This document shows, in pieces, positions 5,758 to 6,851 of a DNA stretch of 6,851 bases. A program made the position numbers and the translations under genes. The stretch comes from Syntrophorhabdus sp. Lineage in GTDB: Bacteria > Desulfobacterota > BSN033 > UBA1163. A model generated the notes under the pieces. The model was given only the letters and a program-made list of their open reading frames with translations, was not told the DNA's origin and did no database searches. The stretch is from NCBI GenBank assembly GCA_020724025.1, contig DYHU01000212.1, positions 1 to 6,851 of the forward strand, written 5' to 3'. Within the stretch, counting starts at the first letter, position 1; each line of letters starts with the position of its first letter.

Positions 5758-5791
5758 AGGCACCGGGGCAACTATCTCTGAGGCGGTTGGA

Positions 5792-6652
5792 GTGGAAAAA
5801 AAGGTTGTATCGCTCTTGCTACTCACAATTTTTCTCCTCCTGCTTTCGGTTCAATCTGTGGAGTCTTCTTCCAATAGATTGCTTCTCTTTGCGGGTGCGG
5901 CAAGCAAGCCTGCAACCGAAGAGGTGATCAAAGACTTCCAGAAAAAAACCGGTATCCCTGTAGATGCGGTCTTCGGGGGTTCGGGGTTTGTCCTCTCCCA
6001 GATGAAATTGTCCAGAAGGGGAGACATCTACTTCCCGGGTTCCTCTGACTTTATGGAGTTGGCTAAAAGAGAGGGCCTTGTCTATCCTGAGTCAGAAAAG
6101 ATCGTTGTCTATCTTGTCCCCGCCATCAATGTCCAGAAAGGGAATCCAAAAGGGATTGAATCCCTGAAGGATTTAACCAAAAAAGGAATCCGGTTAGCCA
6201 TCGCCAATCCTGAGATGGTTTGTGTTGGGACTTACGCTGTGGAAATCATCGAGAGAAATCTGAATTCGCAGGACAAGGAGAGTCTCAGGAGAAATCTGGT
6301 CAACTACACGGAGAGCTGTGAAAAGACAGCCAATGTCATCTCCCTGAGAGCGGTCGATGCAGTGATCGGCTGGAGGGTATTTCAGTATTGGGACCCGGAA
6401 CGAATTGAAACGGTCTATTTGAGACCCGAAGAAATTCCAAGAATCGGCTACATTCCCGTTGCCATCTCTAAGTTTACTCCGGACAGGGCCCTGGCTCAGA
6501 AATTCGTCGATTTTATACTTTCTCCGCAGGGAAAGTCCGTCTTTCGGAAATATAACTATCTAATGGACCTCCAGGAAGCACACCGCTATACAAAACCCGA
6601 TGCGCCGGCGGGAGGAGAATATATTCTCCCAAAGGAATGGAGGACAAGGTAA
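5792..6652 (+). CDS. modA: ModA-like periplasmic substrate-binding protein, probably molybdate/tungstate
   Basis: A 286-residue exported binding protein. The N-terminus MEKKVVSLLLLTIFLLLL is a typical signal peptide, with cleavage expected around residues 22-26. The mature part opens with LLLFAGAASKP (30-40) and then FGGSG (61-65). These match the two oxyanion-contacting serine segments of ModA (AASL and GGSG) as I know them. GDIYFPGSSDFMELAKREGLV (77-97), QKGNPKGI (115-122), GTYAVEII (146-153) and AVDAVIGWRVFQYW (187-200) follow the ModA-like pattern. Binding of molybdate or tungstate is inferred; another oxyanion is possible. I chose the GTG start because GAGG lies eight bases before it and the signal peptide begins there. 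The upstream ATG at 5726 has no ribosome-binding site and adds a non-signal-like 22 residues. Only two cysteines occur (144 and 176). No modB/modC follows in the 199 bp left; instead repeats follow. Confidence 0.85.
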   Translation: MEKKVVSLLLLTIFLLLLSVQSVESSSNRLLLFAGAASKPATEEVIKDFQKKTGIPVDAVFGGSGFVLSQMKLSRRGDIYFPGSSDFMELAKREGLVYPESEKIVVYLVPAINVQKGNPKGIESLKDLTKKGIRLAIANPEMVCVGTYAVEIIERNLNSQDKESLRRNLVNYTESCEKTANVISLRAVDAVIGWRVFQYWDPERIETVYLRPEEIPRIGYIPVAISKFTPDRALAQKFVDFILSPQGKSVFRKYNYLMDLQEAHRYTKPDAPAGGEYILPKEWRTR

Positions 6653-6688
6653 CAATAATCAAAATCCAAACTTGAATGATTTTTAATG

Positions 6689-6742
6689 ATTGGAATTTGG
6701 TTATTGGTTATTATTTGGATATTGGAATTTGATTATTGGTAA
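6689..6742. repeat. AT-rich direct repeat after the ModA-like gene
   Basis: Two 22-bp units (6689-6710 and 6721-6742) share 20 bases. Each begins ATTGGAATTTG and contains TTATTGG. The spacing between starts is 32 bp. The second unit runs into the end of the family A repeat element. The stretch 6653-6688 before it is plain AT-rich DNA with no clear terminator hairpin. Confidence 0.6.
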
Positions 6743-6851
6743 CACTTTAGCCTTTTGAAAATTGTTTGGTGATTTAGCCCAATAAGCTTGTCATTCCTGC
6801 GGAAGCAGGAATCCAGGGGTTTTAGATTCTGGATTCCCGTTTTCACGGGAA
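6734..6851. repeat. Palindromic repeat element, family A copy 2, cut by window end
   Basis: The core from 6789 matches 1252 onward at 62 of 63 bases (G for T at the position equivalent to 1280), and CAATAA lies just upstream in both copies. The left end TATTGGTAACACTT (6734-6747) matches the inverted right end of copy 1 (TATTTGTAACACTT) at 13 of 14 bases, and both continue with an AG dinucleotide and then CTTTGAAAA or TTTTGAAAA. The arm between end and core is 55 bp here against 40 bp in copy 1. The last five core bases and the far end lie outside the window. Confidence 0.8.

Noticed and set aside
5726..5791. 22-residue N-terminal extension of the ModA-like gene (ATG at 5726)
   Set aside because: No ribosome-binding site precedes that ATG, and it displaces the signal peptide from the N-terminus. 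The GTG at 5792 has GAGG at ideal spacing.
5698..5791. Molybdate-regulator (ModE) box or molybdenum-cofactor riboswitch ahead of the ModA-like gene
   Set aside because: The AT-rich stretch near 5711-5724 has no convincing spaced inverted repeat, and the predicted leader of about 28 bases is too short for a riboswitch.
5698..5826. 43-residue N-terminal extension of the transglutaminase-like gene (start at 5826 rather than 5697)
   Set aside because: It would overlap the ModA-like gene and the divergent promoter region. The added residues do not look like a leader, whereas MQRIKLNR followed by the membrane segment at 5697 does.

Overview
The window is bacterial chromosomal DNA of moderate GC with Shine-Dalgarno-preceded genes and AT-rich intergenic gaps full of short palindromic repeats. 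Protein style (ModA-like binding protein with an SRRGDIYFPGS motif, archaeal-type nicotinate phosphoribosyltransferase, large ABC-2 exporter) and the repeat load suggest an uncultured Desulfobacterota ('deltaproteobacterial') or related lineage. That placement is inference; no marker gene is present.

Layout, left to right. (1) 1-1151, minus: nicotinate phosphoribosyltransferase (NAD salvage), with its last few residues cut off by the window edge. (2) 1152-1379: its promoter region, plus a palindromic repeat element (copy 1) lying between it and the upstream exporter genes. (3) 1380-3805, minus: a two-gene ABC exporter operon, ATPase first and then a ~12-helix permease, joined by a GTGA start/stop overlap. 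(4) 3806-4242: a 437-bp gene-free gap holding a heptamer repeat, a GC-rich mirrored double hairpin that works on paper as a bidirectional terminator, a ~170-bp MITE-like element with 13-bp perfect inverted ends flanked by TA, and a hairpin just after the next gene. (5) 4243-5697, minus: a membrane-anchored transglutaminase-like protein with a complete Cys-His-Asp triad. (6) 5698-5791: a compact divergent promoter region. (7) 5792-6652, plus: a secreted ModA-like oxyanion-binding protein. (8) 6653-6851: AT-rich repeats and a second, near-identical copy of the palindromic element, cut by the window end.

The genes do not form one pathway. The clear functional units are the ABC exporter operon and, more loosely, the divergently transcribed transglutaminase/ModA-like pair, whose candidate promoters interleave. 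No modB or modC partner is visible. The least ordinary content is intergenic: each gap other than the divergent promoter holds at least one structured palindromic element. Two element families have different terminal inverted repeats but related palindromic cores, and one core can fold as a four-way junction with no unpaired base at the junction.
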